Positions 44,952 through 54,257 of a stretch of 64,000 nucleotides of DNA are shown here, one piece after another. How positions within the stretch are numbered: position 1 is the stretch's first letter; each line of letters begins with the position of its first letter. Under the pieces are notes generated by a model. That model was not told the origin of the DNA and did no database searches. It saw nothing but the letters and a program-made list of their open reading frames with translations. A program made the position numbers and the translations under genes. This stretch comes from Phytoamicus setariae (GTDB lineage Bacteria > Pseudomonadota > Alphaproteobacteria > Rhizobiales > Rhizobiaceae), in contig NZ_JAEQNC010000009.1 in assembly GCF_016722925.1 (NCBI RefSeq), forward strand, positions 62,001-126,000, read 5' to 3'.

Positions 44952-45230
44952 ATGTCCGGTAGAGGATGGCTTGCTGCATTTCTCTTGAGGCGCGGTCTGC
45001 AAGATCCTGACGGCAGGCCACTTCATCAGCACCGGATGACCGACCGGGAATACGCCGAGCTCCGCGAGAGCCTTCGCCAGTCGACCCCTCAACTACTACA
45101 GGAGGACGGCACCGCAGCGAGCATGTTCGTGGCATTTTGTGCTGAGTGGTTCCGACGCGAAGCCACTACCTTATTCCTGAAATGGGACTATTTGGCCGCG
45201 GACATCCTTCATGCTCTCCCTGGCGGCACG
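44952..45230 (+). pseudogene. N-terminal fragment resembling STY4851/ECs_5259 family protein
   Basis: RRGLQDPDGRPLHQHRMTDREYAELRESLR, then FVAFCAEWFRREATTLFLKWDYLAADI, resembles from memory the first 80-90 residues of the very large STY4851/ECs_5259 proteins, which occur in genomic islands and are suspected defence components. The sequence loses this character near 45230. On the opposite strand, roughly 45460-45171, another protein-like stretch (EGRKILHWKYYNMVLG; DNTLVATANLLHHAMG) may be the edge of a second relic. Confidence 0.3.
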
Positions 45231-45468
45231 AAATGGATCGTGCCCCATAGCGTGGTGCAGCAGGTTAGCGGTGGCCACCAGCGTGTTGTCTTCAAGGTGC
45301 TGATCTCCAACCTTGACTATCACTTGCCCAAACATTGGCAATTGCCGGTCGAGGGGAGCAGGTTGACTGGTGCCTAGCACCATGTTGTAATACTTCCAAT
45401 GCAAGATTTTTCGCCCTTCCAATGTCCGGACTTCTTTTGCTTCGGCATTGGCTCTCTGCTTTGCTTTG

Positions 45469-46284
45469 ATGGTTGATGGTCTAATACTTGTGTTCTCGAC
45501 AGGATGGCTTTTTGCTGGACTTTTAGTGCTTGCATTCAGCGATGCGGCGGCTGGTTCATTTGAACCGACGCCGGATATGATCATAGTGCCGGCAGGCAAG
45601 TTCGAGATGGGCGGCGATCGCGACGATTGGGCGGCCCCTGACGAGCGAGGCAACCGCATCATTGACATAAGTTCGTTCTCCGTCTCGCAAACCGAGGTTA
45701 CTGCCTCGCAGTATGATGCATGTGTTCGCGCCAGGGCCTGTCGGGCACCGCTTTTCAAGGCGGAAAACGACGACTATCCTGTAACCGGCGTAGCATGGCG
45801 CGACGCTCAGTCCTATGCCGCGTGGTTGAGCGCGCAGACCGGCCACCGCTACCGCTTGCTGTCCGAAGCAGAGTGGGAACGGATTGCCCGTGCCGGCACG
45901 CAATCGCGCTACTGGTGGGGCAACAATCTCGATCCCGCTTTTGGCAACTTTGGCGACGAGTATTGCTGCCGCGGCGCGGCCCAGGGCTTGGATATCTTCG
46001 AGTCCATCGCGCCAGTGCGGAGGTTTAAACCTACACCGGAGGGCTTTCACGACCTGTACGGCAATGTATGGGAGTGGGTGCAGGACTGTTACGGCAATTA
46101 CGGCCATGCGCCACAAGACGGCTCCGCGCAAGATCCGGCAGATTGCAGGGTGCGCGTGGTGCGAGGTGGATCCTACTTTCTTCCCTCGGGGTTTGCCAGG
46201 GCGAGTGCACGTTATAGGCTGACGCCTGGCGCTAGAAGGCCCGACGTCGGATTCCGCGTAGCCATGGATCTGGGCACGCCATGA
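45469..46284 (+). CDS. SUMF1/formylglycine-generating-enzyme-like protein without active cysteines
   Basis: A 271-residue protein with an N-terminal hydrophobic segment (signal anchor or signal peptide) followed by an FGE/SUMF1 fold: MIIVPAGKFEMGGDR, VSQTEVTASQYDACV, RLLSEAEWERIARAG, FHDLYGNVWEWVQDC, VRGGSYFLPSGFARASARYRL and VGFRVA. Genuine formylglycine-generating enzymes have two Cys just after RGGSY; here none is present. It is therefore probably a SUMF1-fold binding or structural protein. The start could also be 45448. It overlaps the next gene by 4 nt. Confidence 0.8.
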   Translation: MVDGLILVFSTGWLFAGLLVLAFSDAAAGSFEPTPDMIIVPAGKFEMGGDRDDWAAPDERGNRIIDISSFSVSQTEVTASQYDACVRARACRAPLFKAENDDYPVTGVAWRDAQSYAAWLSAQTGHRYRLLSEAEWERIARAGTQSRYWWGNNLDPAFGNFGDEYCCRGAAQGLDIFESIAPVRRFKPTPEGFHDLYGNVWEWVQDCYGNYGHAPQDGSAQDPADCRVRVVRGGSYFLPSGFARASARYRLTPGARRPDVGFRVAMDLGTP

Positions 46285-47540
46285 AAATTTCTTGGTTGAA
46301 CCGTGACATTTATGCCGTTCCGGGTCTTCTTTTTGCGTATGCGGCAACTGTCGCCTCGCTGTCTTCAGATCTCGATCCGACACAATGGGGCGCGCTCGAC
46401 GCCGAACTGTATCACTTGCCCCAAATCAACTGGTTCATAGAGTGGGGCGTCCAGTGGAACTACCCCGCATGGTCGGCAAGCGGTCCCGGATTTCACTGGC
46501 TGATGGCTATCCTTGCAAAGCTAACTGGAGCCGAAGCGCTCGATCAGAACAGCTGGCAGTCCACATTCGGACCTGCTTTCCTGACAGCAATCGCGCTTCT
46601 TTTCTTCTACGCTGCATTGCGATCCAGCGGCGCTTCTCCGCTGCGGACTCTGGTGATCGGCTTCCCACTGGTCTCCTCGAGCTATTTCTGGACTCCGGCT
46701 CTGCATCCTGTAAGCGAATGCCTCTCGATGATTGGGCTTTTCGCAATGGCCTATTCACTCGCCGTTCGTCCGCGCCAGCCATTTGCGTTCGGCGTCGCGG
46801 CAGCGGCGTCCACTATCGCACGGCAAAACTTCCTCAGCGCGGCCGGAGCATTCGGACTCATGGCTGTGGTCGAACAATGGCCTCGGATCTTCACTTGGCG
46901 GATGATTGGCCTCGCTGTACTGACGCTCGGGCCGTCCTTGTTAGTTGTCACGGTACTCGTCCTACATTGGGGCGGACTGACGCCTCCGGAATGGCAAGAG
47001 ATGCACACCGGATTCTCGCTTGGACCGGTCTTGCATGGATTGATGCTTCTCGGCGTCTTCGGTTGGCTATTCCTCCGCGAAGAGGACCTCGTCGGCGACG
47101 TACGCGCCCGAGCACGCGAGGTCATCATCATCGCAGCAATTTCTCTCATGCTGTGGCTCCTTGTCCCGGAGGATGGTGGCCCCAGGCCTTATTCGGTCGT
47201 ATGGAACGCGGCAGCGTTCCTGCCGACGATTTATGGTCGCCCGCTGTTGACGCTTCCACTTCTGACAATGGGTGTGGTCGTGGCGTTTGCCTATTGGCGG
47301 CGCGGATGGAGAGATGGCTTCCGGCTAAGTCCAGAACTGTCCTTATTCGCCTGCTACTTCGCAGCTCAAGCAGCGCAAAGGTTCAGCTGGCAGCGCTACG
47401 CGGAGATTCCCGTCTTGCTTCTTTTGTGCCTCGGAATGGCGCGATTGCAGCGTAAGAGCCCCCGTCAGGATGCTCTTACGCTCATAGCTTTCATGGGCTA
47501 TTTCGTCTTGACTATCTGGCGTATGACGGAGTTAGTTTAG
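46281..47540 (+). CDS. polytopic membrane protein, probable GT-C glycosyltransferase
   Basis: A 419-residue protein with about ten hydrophobic helices. The first loop carries acidic residues and DAELYHLPQINWFIEWG, reminiscent of the acidic catalytic loop of lipid-linked-sugar GT-C enzymes (ALG10-like). Such enzymes use polyprenyl-phosphate sugars on the outer face of the membrane. An intact polyprenyl-phospho-arabinose pathway is encoded 3.5 kb downstream and could supply its donor. It is coupled to the SUMF1-like gene by a 4-nt overlap. Family assignment is tentative. Confidence 0.55.
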   Translation: MKISWLNRDIYAVPGLLFAYAATVASLSSDLDPTQWGALDAELYHLPQINWFIEWGVQWNYPAWSASGPGFHWLMAILAKLTGAEALDQNSWQSTFGPAFLTAIALLFFYAALRSSGASPLRTLVIGFPLVSSSYFWTPALHPVSECLSMIGLFAMAYSLAVRPRQPFAFGVAAAASTIARQNFLSAAGAFGLMAVVEQWPRIFTWRMIGLAVLTLGPSLLVVTVLVLHWGGLTPPEWQEMHTGFSLGPVLHGLMLLGVFGWLFLREEDLVGDVRARAREVIIIAAISLMLWLLVPEDGGPRPYSVVWNAAAFLPTIYGRPLLTLPLLTMGVVVAFAYWRRGWRDGFRLSPELSLFACYFAAQAAQRFSWQRYAEIPVLLLLCLGMARLQRKSPRQDALTLIAFMGYFVLTIWRMTELV

Positions 47541-47745
47541 AGCACGTCTAAGAACCTTGCGACCAAATGTCTGCAGATGGTCGCTCCGAGCCGTGGCGTG
47601 GTGGTTCGACAAAAGTCGCACGTTAGTCGAAGAAGACCTGGCCGCTGCACTGGCGCGGATAGCCAACGACCCCGAGCCGCTTGGCAACATTGACAAAAAT
47701 GGCGCGCTGAACTGCTCCGGCAAATATACCCACCTCTTCAGTGTG

Positions 47746-49881
47746 TCATTTACCGCTCGAGACGCCGATGACGCTGTCTTTGTCCACCCCAGCCTTCTGA
47801 AGATCACTCAGGCTGCCAAAATTTCCCCACGGCATAATCCCCGGATTTAATCGGAAGCTCCTATCATTCAAGTTGCCGCTGTAGCGGTTGCGTGCGAATT
47901 GCACATATCCAAGCCCATGGTCGGGAGCGTTGACGCACGCTACAATGCCGCTGTCACTGTCAACCGATACAGTATTTTCCTCGATACGATTAGGGCGCGC
48001 CCATTGCGGGCGCCACCCCCTACCGGTAGCATCGTCAACGCGAAAAACCGCGCCCGATCCGTGTGCGATGAGATTACCTGTCACCAGGATGTTCCAGCCG
48101 CCATTGATTCCGATCGCCGATACGTTGCCTGAAAGAGTATTTCCTTCTATGCGCACGCCACTGGCCTTTCCATCGGTATAGATAGCCCAACTGATAGGGG
48201 TCGGCCATTCATTGATATTGTCATATCCGGGGGGCCAAAACGTCCCGTCGGCCCGGTTCATGAGATGCCCTGTTCCGGTAACGAGATTATAGCGAATGGT
48301 GCTATTCAGAGGGTCGGCCTGCGCGCCCATCAGCTTGATGGCGCCGCCATCTGCCGTACGCTGGTTTGCATTGCGGATCACATTATGTTCGATCACGGCG
48401 CCATGTACAGCGTCTTCTGGTCCCCACGCCGAGCCACCGCCGATACCGAACTGCGCAACGTTTTCGATCAAGTTGTTGGCGATCCGGATATTGTCTGCGG
48501 CTTGGAAAGATATGCCGGCTGCCTCAAAGTAAACCCTTCCAACATCATGTATATAGTTCGATAATATTCTGGCGCCGTTCGATTTTCCGAAGCTGCCATA
48601 GGTGGTGCCAATGTAAATCCCATTTCCAGCCACGTCTTCGATCAAGTTGCCTGCAACTAAAACATCCTCACTTTCAGATACGTGAATGCCGACCCCGATA
48701 TTCTTGATGACGTTGCCTAGCAGCCTTACACGGTTCGCGCGCTCTAGTCGGATGGCGCCAAACCCTCTGGTGTTTGTACCGACCTTGCCGCTACCCTGTG
48801 GAGCCCCATCACGAAACTGAAGCCCCGACACAACCATCCCATCGGCCCCTTCCAGCCTGAAGAATGTTGCCAGGACGCCTGCGACAACGCCAGAGTTGGG
48901 AAGCAATTGGTCGGTGGGGATGTAGTCGATCTGGCTATCGACCGCGTCATACCACCATTCGCCAGGGACATCTAGCAAAGCCTCCCCGCCGGCCAGGAAG
49001 TAACGGCTGCCTTCAGCGGTGAAGAAATAACCGGTGCCCTCAGTGCCTATAGTCCGAGATGCGGCGTCGATTGAAACCACCGGAAGCGTGTCGTTGCTCC
49101 ATTGGCTTCCAGGTTGGAAACCGCCGACAATGTTGGCGACAAGCCCTTTCAGATCTCCCAATGCCGGAAGATCACCGGGATGGAAGCAAAAGCGTGTGTT
49201 GCCTTGCCAGGGGTCGATAGGCGGTTCGCATTTGGCCGCAAACAGCCAGCCCTTGGTCGGATCTCCATTATTGGGAGCGTTGGGAAAGCGCGCCCGCGTC
49301 TGAACGACACCGTTGACGAAGAGGTCGCCAACTTCTCCTCCCGCCGACAAACTCAATGGTGCCGACCAGCGACGATCGCCCCCCCGCTTCCACCCGTGCA
49401 CGAGTGGACCGCCATGCAGGACAGGTGTTTCATTGCATCTTGCGGTGATGATTAAATTAGCGTCGCGAGCGTCAAACACGATTGGCTTGGCGAGATAGTA
49501 GTCGCCGCTGCCCAACGCTATCGTGTTTTGGCCGCCAATTGCGCGCGCGGCATCCCTGGCTCTCTCAATGCTGGCGAAAGGACCGTCCATGCGCTCAAGA
49601 TTTGGTGAGGGAAGAAGGCCGTTCCATTTGTCGTCGCCATCTGGAGATACATGGAATACCGTCCTGGTCGCGGGCTCTGTGGTCGTTTCACCGCCAAGGA
49701 TAGCCGCGTTCAACTCCGTCGACAACGTTGATCCCGAACCTCCCACACAAGTAGCTTGTCTGATCAACTGTTGCTGGCGATTAAACGCATCGGAATCCGG
49801 CCACGCTGTTGCAGAACTTCCCTCTAGCGGGAACGGTGTGACAAAGAGTATGCCCAAGATTATCGGCAAACAGTGTTTCAT
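47746..49881 (-). CDS. secreted right-handed parallel beta-helix protein
   Basis: A 711-residue protein with a Sec signal peptide (MKHCLPIILGILFVTPFPLEGSSATA). The beginning of the mature protein (FHVSPDGDDKWNGLLPSPN...GPFASIERARDAARA) is typical of secreted beta-helix polysaccharide-acting enzymes, and the C-terminal half has repeated coils (NVIKNIGVGIHVSESEDVLVAGNLIEDVAGNGIYIG). It is probably a polysaccharide lyase, epimerase or binding protein. The start at 49881 follows GAGGGAG, inside the end of the small upstream gene. Confidence 0.8.
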   Translation of the reverse strand: MKHCLPIILGILFVTPFPLEGSSATAWPDSDAFNRQQQLIRQATCVGGSGSTLSTELNAAILGGETTTEPATRTVFHVSPDGDDKWNGLLPSPNLERMDGPFASIERARDAARAIGGQNTIALGSGDYYLAKPIVFDARDANLIITARCNETPVLHGGPLVHGWKRGGDRRWSAPLSLSAGGEVGDLFVNGVVQTRARFPNAPNNGDPTKGWLFAAKCEPPIDPWQGNTRFCFHPGDLPALGDLKGLVANIVGGFQPGSQWSNDTLPVVSIDAASRTIGTEGTGYFFTAEGSRYFLAGGEALLDVPGEWWYDAVDSQIDYIPTDQLLPNSGVVAGVLATFFRLEGADGMVVSGLQFRDGAPQGSGKVGTNTRGFGAIRLERANRVRLLGNVIKNIGVGIHVSESEDVLVAGNLIEDVAGNGIYIGTTYGSFGKSNGARILSNYIHDVGRVYFEAAGISFQAADNIRIANNLIENVAQFGIGGGSAWGPEDAVHGAVIEHNVIRNANQRTADGGAIKLMGAQADPLNSTIRYNLVTGTGHLMNRADGTFWPPGYDNINEWPTPISWAIYTDGKASGVRIEGNTLSGNVSAIGINGGWNILVTGNLIAHGSGAVFRVDDATGRGWRPQWARPNRIEENTVSVDSDSGIVACVNAPDHGLGYVQFARNRYSGNLNDRSFRLNPGIMPWGNFGSLSDLQKAGVDKDSVIGVSSGK

Positions 49882-49886
49882 CGGAC

Positions 49887-50177
49887 TTACAACTCCCTCA
49901 TGGCACCACGTGCCGGCGTGCGTCGCTGTATACCGGGATAGGTTGCGACGGCGGGCGCATAGAGCGAGAACATGATGACGGCAGTGGCAAAAAGCGTGAA
50001 AATCACGTCGTTCGGCGCCCAAAAAAAGGTCTCGGTCAGTATCACTATCGAGACCATGATCATGAAGACATTTAGCCAGAGCCAGCCGTAGCTAGGGTCA
50101 TGACAGTGAAGGGCGGCGCCTTGGCATACTGCTCGAAGAACCATCATCCGGTCACATCCGCATTGCAACGAGTACAA
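49887..50177 (-). CDS. small membrane protein upstream of the beta-helix gene
   Basis: Up to 96 residues with two hydrophobic helices (YGWLWLNVFMIMVSIVILTETFFWAP and DVIFTLFATAVIMFSLYAPAV). The stop lies 5 nt before the beta-helix ATG, and its last codons carry that gene's ribosome binding site, which supports a real, coupled gene. The start is uncertain; the first 25 residues look noncoding. No function is recognised. Confidence 0.5.
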   Translation of the reverse strand: MYSLQCGCDRMMVLRAVCQGAALHCHDPSYGWLWLNVFMIMVSIVILTETFFWAPNDVIFTLFATAVIMFSLYAPAVATYPGIQRRTPARGAMREL

Positions 50178-50368
50178 ACGAAGGTGCGCTTACCTCCAGC
50201 GCGCTTGCCTACCATCAAATGAAGTCGTCGCGTCTAAGCCCTTCGGAGGTGCTACCCCCAAGAGCGAATGACAAAGCCTATTTGCTTGCCCGTAAGAAGA
50301 GATGTTACGGGGCGTTTCGCAAAACCCCTTTATGACGGATCACGGTATGGGCGACGCCTCGCAGGTGG

Positions 50369-50690
50369 GTGCTACTCGACCTGATCGACGTCCCAATCTG
50401 CCGGTTCACCGCCGGCGGCACCCATGACGGAAAGCCGGCCTACGATGCCATCGTCAAGCCCAGCCCCGATGCAGCGGTCGTCATTCCGCCACACGCCAAC
50501 GCTGTCGACGATCCAATTCCGGCGCCTCCCGCCAGCGAGACCAACATATCGTGGCGATCGAGCCCGACATCGGGATGAAGTGGCAAGCCGCCATCTGCTA
50601 CGGCAAGCGTTCGCTCATCGAGACGGCCGTCGGCTGCAGAGCTTGCCGCTCACCTACGCCAACGCCATTACCGATCCGCACACCAAGGTC
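50369..50690 (+). pseudogene. IS5-type transposase remnant
   Basis: LLDLIDVPICRFTAGGTHDGKPAYDAIVKPSPDAAVVIPPHANAV is the second-Asp region of IS5-family DDE transposases. After a frameshift, DQHIVAIEPDIGMKWQAAICYGKRSLIETAVG, with the catalytic Glu, continues in another frame before the match ends. Both ends of the gene are missing. 50178-50368 and 50769-51016 hold no other gene. Confidence 0.65.
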
Positions 50691-51016
50691 TTTCTTGTTT
50701 ACACTGTAAGGCGCTATTTCAACGGCATTCAGCCAAAAGGCGAAGTCTGTCGTCCTTTGGCTGACTAGCAAAGGGCTATTTTCCAGCAGAGACTGCAACT
50801 ACCTTCGAACCAGCAGGCGAGCCGGTTCTTCGAACACGGGGGACACCTGAATTGGGAAAAGATCTCATTCAACTGGGGCCCGCTCTAGACCATGATGATC
50901 GGTCAGCGCCCCCGGTCGGCCTAAATTACCTTTCGAGCCTTGTCGATACGGAACAGGAGGTCGGTGGTGAACAAGCGCTTCGTGGTTCGACCCTAAGCCG
51001 GGAAAAGCCAGCGACT

Positions 51017-52501
51017 ATGCTCGATGGGGCGATGGAGGCAGAGGCGTCAATCCGCCATTTCCGGAGTCCAAGTAGCAAAATAGGTGAGGTCATGGTCGTC
51101 GATCTCGACGGTACGCTCACTCGAACTGATCTACTGTTTGAAACGTTCTGGTCCGCCCTTTCCAAGCAGCAACTGAGTGTTGTTCCGATAGCTGCCCGCA
51201 GCCTGATTGAAGGGCGTGCAGCCCTCAAGCGGAATTTGGCCAAACTTGGACCGATCGACGTCACGCATCTGCCATACAACGACGCTGTGGTAGATCATGT
51301 CCGCCAGTGGCGCGACTCCGGAGGGAGGACGGCCCTCGTCACAGCGTCGGATCAAACATTGGCTGACGCGGTCGCGGCGCATCTGGGCTTATTTGACGAA
51401 GTACACGGCTCGAACGGATCGCGAAACCTCAAGGGACCTGAAAAGGCCGCCTTCCTCGCAGAACGTTATGGGGAATTTCGCTTCACTTACATTGGCGATG
51501 CGGAGGACGACATCGACGTCTGGCGCATCGCCAAAGCGGCGGTGACGGTCGACTTGCCACCGGGTCGACGGGTCCGGGTCGACGCGCTGGTGAAGGATGC
51601 CGAGCACCTCACTACCCGCGCTAGCCGGGGTGCAGCGCTCCTGAAGGCGCTGAGGCCACACCAGTGGATGAAAAACGTGCTGATATTTCTGCCGATGGCG
51701 GCTGCACACCAGTTCGATGCAATCACCCTCGGGCGCACGATACTGGCCTTCGTCGCTTTCAGTGTGATCGCGTCATCCGTATACCTCCTGAACGACCTGG
51801 TCGATTTAGGCCCCGACAGGCTACACCCGCGCAAACGGCACCGCCCATTTGCGAGCGGGGCGCTGCCGCTCGCCACGGGAACCGTACTCGCCCCAGGACT
51901 GATGGCCGTGGGGATGATTATTTCGCTTCTGCTGGGACCGCTCTTTTTTGGGGTGATGGTCTGCTACTATGCCGTCACGACCGCCTATTCATTCAAGCTC
52001 AAGCGCCTCCTGATCGTCGACATTTGTGCACTGGCGTGCCTTTATACGCTGCGCATCGTCGCCGGCGGTGTGGCTCCGTCGATTACTTTGTCAATGTGGC
52101 TCCTGGCATTCTCGATGTTCTTCTTCTTCTCACTCGCAGCGATGAAGCGGCAGGCCGAACTGATCTCGGGCGTGGCCGCCGGCGAACTTACAGCACATGG
52201 CCGGCGCTACGAGGTGGGTGACATGCCTTTGATGGCGAGCATGGCGGTTTCGTCTGGCTATGTGGCTATTCTGGTGCTTGCGCTTTATCTCCAATCCGAC
52301 TCGGTTCATGTGCTTTACGCCAACCCGCTGCCGCTGTGGGGTATCTGCCTGGTTCTGTTCTATTGGATCAGCCGAATGGTGATGATCACCCATCGGGGCT
52401 TGATGCATGACGACCCTGTGGTGTTCGCGGCACGTGATAGGATATCGCATGCTTGTGGCGCGTTGGTCTTTGCACTGGCTTTGGCGGGGACGATTTTATG
52501 A
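51017..52501 (+). CDS. HAD-UbiA fusion: prenyl-phosphate phosphoribosyltransferase
   Basis: A fusion of two activities. The HAD phosphatase domain comes first (VVDLDGTLTRTD with the nucleophile Asp; ALVTASDQ; FTYIGDAEDDIDVW). A UbiA membrane prenyltransferase follows (RPHQWMKNVLIFLP, the Mg-site motif NDLVDLGPDRLHPRKRHRPFASG, and later YSFKLKRLLIVDI). The UbiA part resembles the decaprenyl-phosphate phosphoribosyltransferase of mycobacteria and NoeC-like proteins; the HAD part may remove the 5-phosphate. The start is uncertain: the frame is open to TTG 50852, and ATG 51017, 51032 or 51092 are possible. It overlaps the GtrA gene by 4 nt. Confidence 0.8.
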   Translation: MLDGAMEAEASIRHFRSPSSKIGEVMVVDLDGTLTRTDLLFETFWSALSKQQLSVVPIAARSLIEGRAALKRNLAKLGPIDVTHLPYNDAVVDHVRQWRDSGGRTALVTASDQTLADAVAAHLGLFDEVHGSNGSRNLKGPEKAAFLAERYGEFRFTYIGDAEDDIDVWRIAKAAVTVDLPPGRRVRVDALVKDAEHLTTRASRGAALLKALRPHQWMKNVLIFLPMAAAHQFDAITLGRTILAFVAFSVIASSVYLLNDLVDLGPDRLHPRKRHRPFASGALPLATGTVLAPGLMAVGMIISLLLGPLFFGVMVCYYAVTTAYSFKLKRLLIVDICALACLYTLRIVAGGVAPSITLSMWLLAFSMFFFFSLAAMKRQAELISGVAAGELTAHGRRYEVGDMPLMASMAVSSGYVAILVLALYLQSDSVHVLYANPLPLWGICLVLFYWISRMVMITHRGLMHDDPVVFAARDRISHACGALVFALALAGTIL

Positions 52502-52932
52502 CGCCAGAGGTACGGATGTTGCGTTACGCTGCTTTCGCGGCGGCCTCGATAATCGCCAACTTGACTACGCAAAGGATCATGCTTGCGATCGATGACAGTG
52601 CGCTCGGATTCGTCACGGCGGTCGGACTGGGAACCTTGGTCGGGCTAGTGCTGAAATACATTCTGGACAAGCGGTGGATCTTCTTCGACGGTGCGTCCGG
52701 TTTAGTATCTCACGGTCGGAAGTTCACGCTCTACACGGCCACGGGCATCGTGACGACGGCTATCTTCTGGGGTACCGAAACAGCCTTCTGGTTAATCTGG
52801 AGAACGACCCTGGCACGCGAAGCCGGCGCCATTTTCGGACTCGTCGTGGGCTACTTTATTAAATACAATCTGGACCGGCAATTTGTCTTCACCGATCGCA
52901 TTTCCTCTGGTGAGAAAGCCGGTCCTACATGA
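52498..52932 (+). CDS. GtrA family small membrane protein
   Basis: A 144-residue protein with four hydrophobic helices and the GtrA-family pattern (LRYAAFAAASIIANLTTQRIML; LKYILDKRWIFFD; ATGIVTTAIFWGTE; KYNLDRQFVFTD). GtrA proteins are thought to help move polyprenyl-phosphate sugars across the membrane; a GtrA-like protein (Rv3789) accompanies the mycobacterial arabinose pathway. Both ends overlap neighbours by 4 nt. Confidence 0.85.
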   Translation: MTPEVRMLRYAAFAAASIIANLTTQRIMLAIDDSALGFVTAVGLGTLVGLVLKYILDKRWIFFDGASGLVSHGRKFTLYTATGIVTTAIFWGTETAFWLIWRTTLAREAGAIFGLVVGYFIKYNLDRQFVFTDRISSGEKAGPT

Positions 52933-54257
52933 AGGTCGAACTCGCAGGTTGGGGAGGTTATCCGCGGCGAGATTGTCGCGTTGAGACACCGCGGGACGAG
53001 GATACGCTTCGGGGGCTTGTCGGAGCAGGCGGTGTTGTAGCTCGCGGCAGTGGGCGCGCATATGGGGACAGCGCAATAGGCACCGTGACTACCATCGATA
53101 TGCGCCGCATGAACCGGATGCTGTCGTTCGATGAGTCGTCAGGTCGCCTCGTAGCCGAGGCCGGCGTGATCCTTGGTGACGTTATCAAGGCGTTTCTGCC
53201 TCGGGGCTGGTTCCCCTATGTGACGCCAGGGACAAAGTTCGTCACCATCGGGGGAGCTATCGCCGCCGACGTGCATGGCAAGAACCATCACAAGGAAGGC
53301 TCGTTCGGCACCTTCGTTGATTGGATCGACATTATGGGCGCGGACGGCAGTGTGACTCGCGCCAGCCGCATCGAGCATGCCAATCTCTTCGAGTTTACAC
53401 TGGGCGGGATGGGGCTTACCGGCCTCATCCTAAGAGCGGCGATCCGTCTCAAGCCGGTCGAGAGTGCCTGGATCCATGAGAAAGCCGTCCTGGCACCGAA
53501 CCTCTTCGAGGCATTGGCGGCATTCGAGGCAGCGGATGATAGTACCTATTCGGTCGCATGGATCGACTGCCTGGCGCGCGGAGATGCGGTTGGCCGATCG
53601 ATCATCACAACTGGCGAACACGCGGCAGCTGGCCTGCTGCCGCCGGACCGACGTGAACGACCGCTGCAGTCGCCCGAGCGCGTGAAGTGGCGAATGAGGT
53701 TCGATGCTCCGGCGGCTGCACTCAATAGCTACACGGTCCGTGCATTTAACGCGGCATATTGGCTTAGGGGGCGTTTTGCTCGGGGCGAGCGTCTTGTCGA
53801 TTGGGATAGTTTCTTCTACCCGCTCGACGCAGTTCTGGGATGGAACCGGATCTACGGCAGGCGGGGTTTTGTGCAGTTCCAGTGCGTTCTTCCGCTTGAG
53901 GCGTCCGCGTCGGGCCTCACGGCACTGCTGAACGCGACGGCGACGGCGGGCCAAGGCTCGTTCCTGGCAGTTCTGAAACGACTTGGGGAGCAGAAAAGTC
54001 CATTTTCATTCCCGATGGCAGGTTACACCCTGGCGCTCGATTTTCCCGTCAACCGGGAGACGTTGCACCTTCTGGACAGACTCGACGCGATTACGATCGA
54101 CCACGGTGGGCGCTTTTATCTCGCCAAGGACGCGCGGCTGGCAGCGGCAACGCTCCGCCGAGCCGATCCGCGTGCAGAGAATTTTCGTGAAATGCGGCGC
54201 GCGGCGGGCCTCGACGTGAGTTTCTGTTCGGCGCAAGCGGAGAGGTTGAAAATTTGA
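52929..54257 (+). CDS. DprE1-like polyprenyl-phospho-ribose 2-oxidase
   Basis: A 442-residue FAD oxidoreductase co-linear with mycobacterial DprE1. It has GSGRAYGDSAIG, PGTKFVTIGGAIAADVHGKNHHKEGSFG (FAD site), LGGMGLTGLILRA, a DSFFYPLDAVLGWNRIYGRRGFVQFQ stretch and FYLAKDAR with the essential Lys. DprE1 oxidises decaprenyl-phospho-ribose at C2. The Cys that benzothiazinone drugs attack in mycobacteria (NICVDFP) aligns with Ala here (TLALDFP). It overlaps the SDR gene by 4 nt. Confidence 0.87.
   Translation: MKVELAGWGGYPRRDCRVETPRDEDTLRGLVGAGGVVARGSGRAYGDSAIGTVTTIDMRRMNRMLSFDESSGRLVAEAGVILGDVIKAFLPRGWFPYVTPGTKFVTIGGAIAADVHGKNHHKEGSFGTFVDWIDIMGADGSVTRASRIEHANLFEFTLGGMGLTGLILRAAIRLKPVESAWIHEKAVLAPNLFEALAAFEAADDSTYSVAWIDCLARGDAVGRSIITTGEHAAAGLLPPDRRERPLQSPERVKWRMRFDAPAAALNSYTVRAFNAAYWLRGRFARGERLVDWDSFFYPLDAVLGWNRIYGRRGFVQFQCVLPLEASASGLTALLNATATAGQGSFLAVLKRLGEQKSPFSFPMAGYTLALDFPVNRETLHLLDRLDAITIDHGGRFYLAKDARLAAATLRRADPRAENFREMRRAAGLDVSFCSAQAERLKI

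Noticed and set aside
47541-47745. Opposing open frames between the GT-C-like and beta-helix genes
   Set aside because: Neither has family similarity or a good start; both run into the beta-helix gene's 3' end.
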